From positions 1 to 6,759 of the forward strand of contig CAZWUW010000114.1 in the NCBI GenBank assembly GCA_964636895.1: a DNA stretch of 6,759 nt, written 5' to 3'. The notes beneath the pieces were generated by a model. That model worked only from the letters and a program-made list of their open reading frames with translations. It did not search any database and was not told where the DNA came from. Both the position numbers and the translations under genes were made by a program. This DNA is from CAZWUW01 sp964636895 (GTDB lineage Bacteria; Bacillota; Thermincolia; Thermincolales; CAZWUW01). Positions 6,233-6,759 of this stretch are shown here, piece by piece; the first letter of the stretch is position 1, and each line of letters opens with the position of its first letter.

Positions 6233-6276
6233 TATAACAAAAGGGAGTTCCACCGGCGGAACTCCCTTTTGTTATA
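6233..6276. terminator. Bidirectional Rho-independent terminator between the sensor gene and spoIIR
   Basis: A perfect 19-bp stem (6233-6251 with 6258-6276) has a 6-base loop ACCGGC. The GC-rich top GGGAGTTCC is flanked by AAAA on one side and TTTT on the other, so each direction ends with a TTTTGTTATA tract. It begins nine bases after the sensor stop codon. The stop codon and last leucine codon of the convergent spoIIR lie inside its right arm, so both genes share it. Confidence 0.92.
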
Positions 6277-6759
6277 ATTGTTTCAATAAATCCAGAATCC
6301 TAAACCTGACCTCAAACCGCATCTCCGGTTCGACCTGGGTTGGCCATTCATCTTCCGGTGCCATATCAGCATTCAGCGTGTTTATTACCGGCCCGGTATA
6401 TTCCGCCTTGCCCAATTCCTTTGATACGTCCACAAAACACGTAGGCGGGAAAAGCACACACCACCAGTTAGCCCCGGCCCCACTGCCGATTATTACTCTG
6501 ACTGCTTCATATTCACCGGCTGGCAGAGTAAATTTACCATAACTCTTCGTGGGAAAACTGTACTTGCCCAACACTGCTCTCACCTGATATTCCTCACCCG
6601 AGGCACGGACTTCTTTTCTGGCCAGTTCTTCAATAGCCGCCAGATGATTGCCGGCAACCAACCGGGCTTCGGTAATGTTTTTGGCTTGACTGAAAGCAGG
6701 TGACATTTCCCGTACAATCAAGTCCCGCACCCTGCGTTTCAGGGCCTGATCCCGTGGTG
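6272..6759 (-). CDS. spoIIR: Stage II sporulation protein R, C-terminal part, N-terminus outside window
   Basis: SpoIIR is made in the forespore and secreted toward the mother cell, where it triggers the membrane protease SpoIIGA to process pro-sigma-E. The visible frame has 161 residues and remains open to the right edge. The B. subtilis protein is a little over 220, so the N-terminal signal/anchor segment is missing. Family signatures are DQALKRRVRDLIV near the edge and GKYSFPTKSYGKFTLPAGEY, followed by VRVIIGSGAGANWWCVLFPP and CFVD. The WWC and CFVD cysteines are both present. A GTG at 6730 lies inside the conserved QALKxxVRD region and is not the true start. The stop codon sits in the shared terminator stem. 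SpoIIR next to a ylmC-like gene and nrdR fits a sporulation neighbourhood in a spore-forming Bacillota. Confidence 0.95.
   Translation of the reverse strand, partial: PRDQALKRRVRDLIVREMSPAFSQAKNITEARLVAGNHLAAIEELARKEVRASGEEYQVRAVLGKYSFPTKSYGKFTLPAGEYEAVRVIIGSGAGANWWCVLFPPTCFVDVSKELGKAEYTGPVINTLNADMAPEDEWPTQVEPEMRFEVRFRILDLLKQL

Noticed and set aside
6272..6730. SpoIIR as a complete 152-residue protein starting at GTG 6730.
   Set aside because: The conserved DQALKxxVRD segment continues upstream in frame to the window edge, so the true start lies outside.

Overview
The window reads as chromosome of an anaerobic, endospore-forming Bacillota (Clostridia or Negativicutes-like; I cannot resolve further). 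The evidence is an oxygen-sensitive class III ribonucleotide reductase (nrdD), the Bacillota-type repressor nrdR, a YlmC/YmxH-family PRC-barrel protein, and SpoIIR, a sporulation signalling protein confined to spore formers. Strong AGGAGG-type ribosome binding sites and sigma-A-like promoters fit this. No mobile element, CRISPR array, tRNA or rRNA was seen.

Layout. Bases 1-1273 (minus) hold the N-terminal 424 residues of NrdD, cut by the window edge. Bases 1312-1767 (minus) hold nrdR, 38 bases upstream of nrdD and probably in the same operon. Upstream of nrdR is a sigma-A-like promoter carrying two NrdR boxes spaced 32 bp centre to centre. One box lies between the -35 and -10 elements and the other covers the predicted transcription start, so the operon looks autoregulated by nucleotide pools. 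Bases 1994-2046 are a G-rich heptamer tandem repeat that runs into the stop codon of the ylmC-like gene (2042-2302, minus). Bases 2303-2500 are a divergent promoter region. Bases 2501-6223 (plus) encode one large membrane sensor of 1240 residues: six N-terminal membrane helices, a dCache-like extracytoplasmic domain, HAMP, two PAS domains (the first with a cysteine cluster), GGDEF and EAL. Both catalytic domains keep their key residues. A 19-bp perfect hairpin (6233-6276) serves as a bidirectional terminator against the convergent spoIIR gene (6272-6759, minus, N-terminus outside the window).

How the parts relate. On the minus strand the order spoIIR, ylmC-like, nrdR, nrdD resembles the sporulation/nrdR neighbourhood seen in many Clostridia. 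The c-di-GMP turnover gene sits between spoIIR and ylmC on the opposite strand, with its own promoter and terminator, like an inserted independent unit. A functional link between this sensor and sporulation is only suggested by position and by a Spo0A-box-like sequence in the shared promoter region. No wholly new system is evident. The most informative features are the NrdR operator architecture, the heptamer/G-quadruplex repeat, and the multi-input c-di-GMP sensor with its cysteine-bearing PAS domain.
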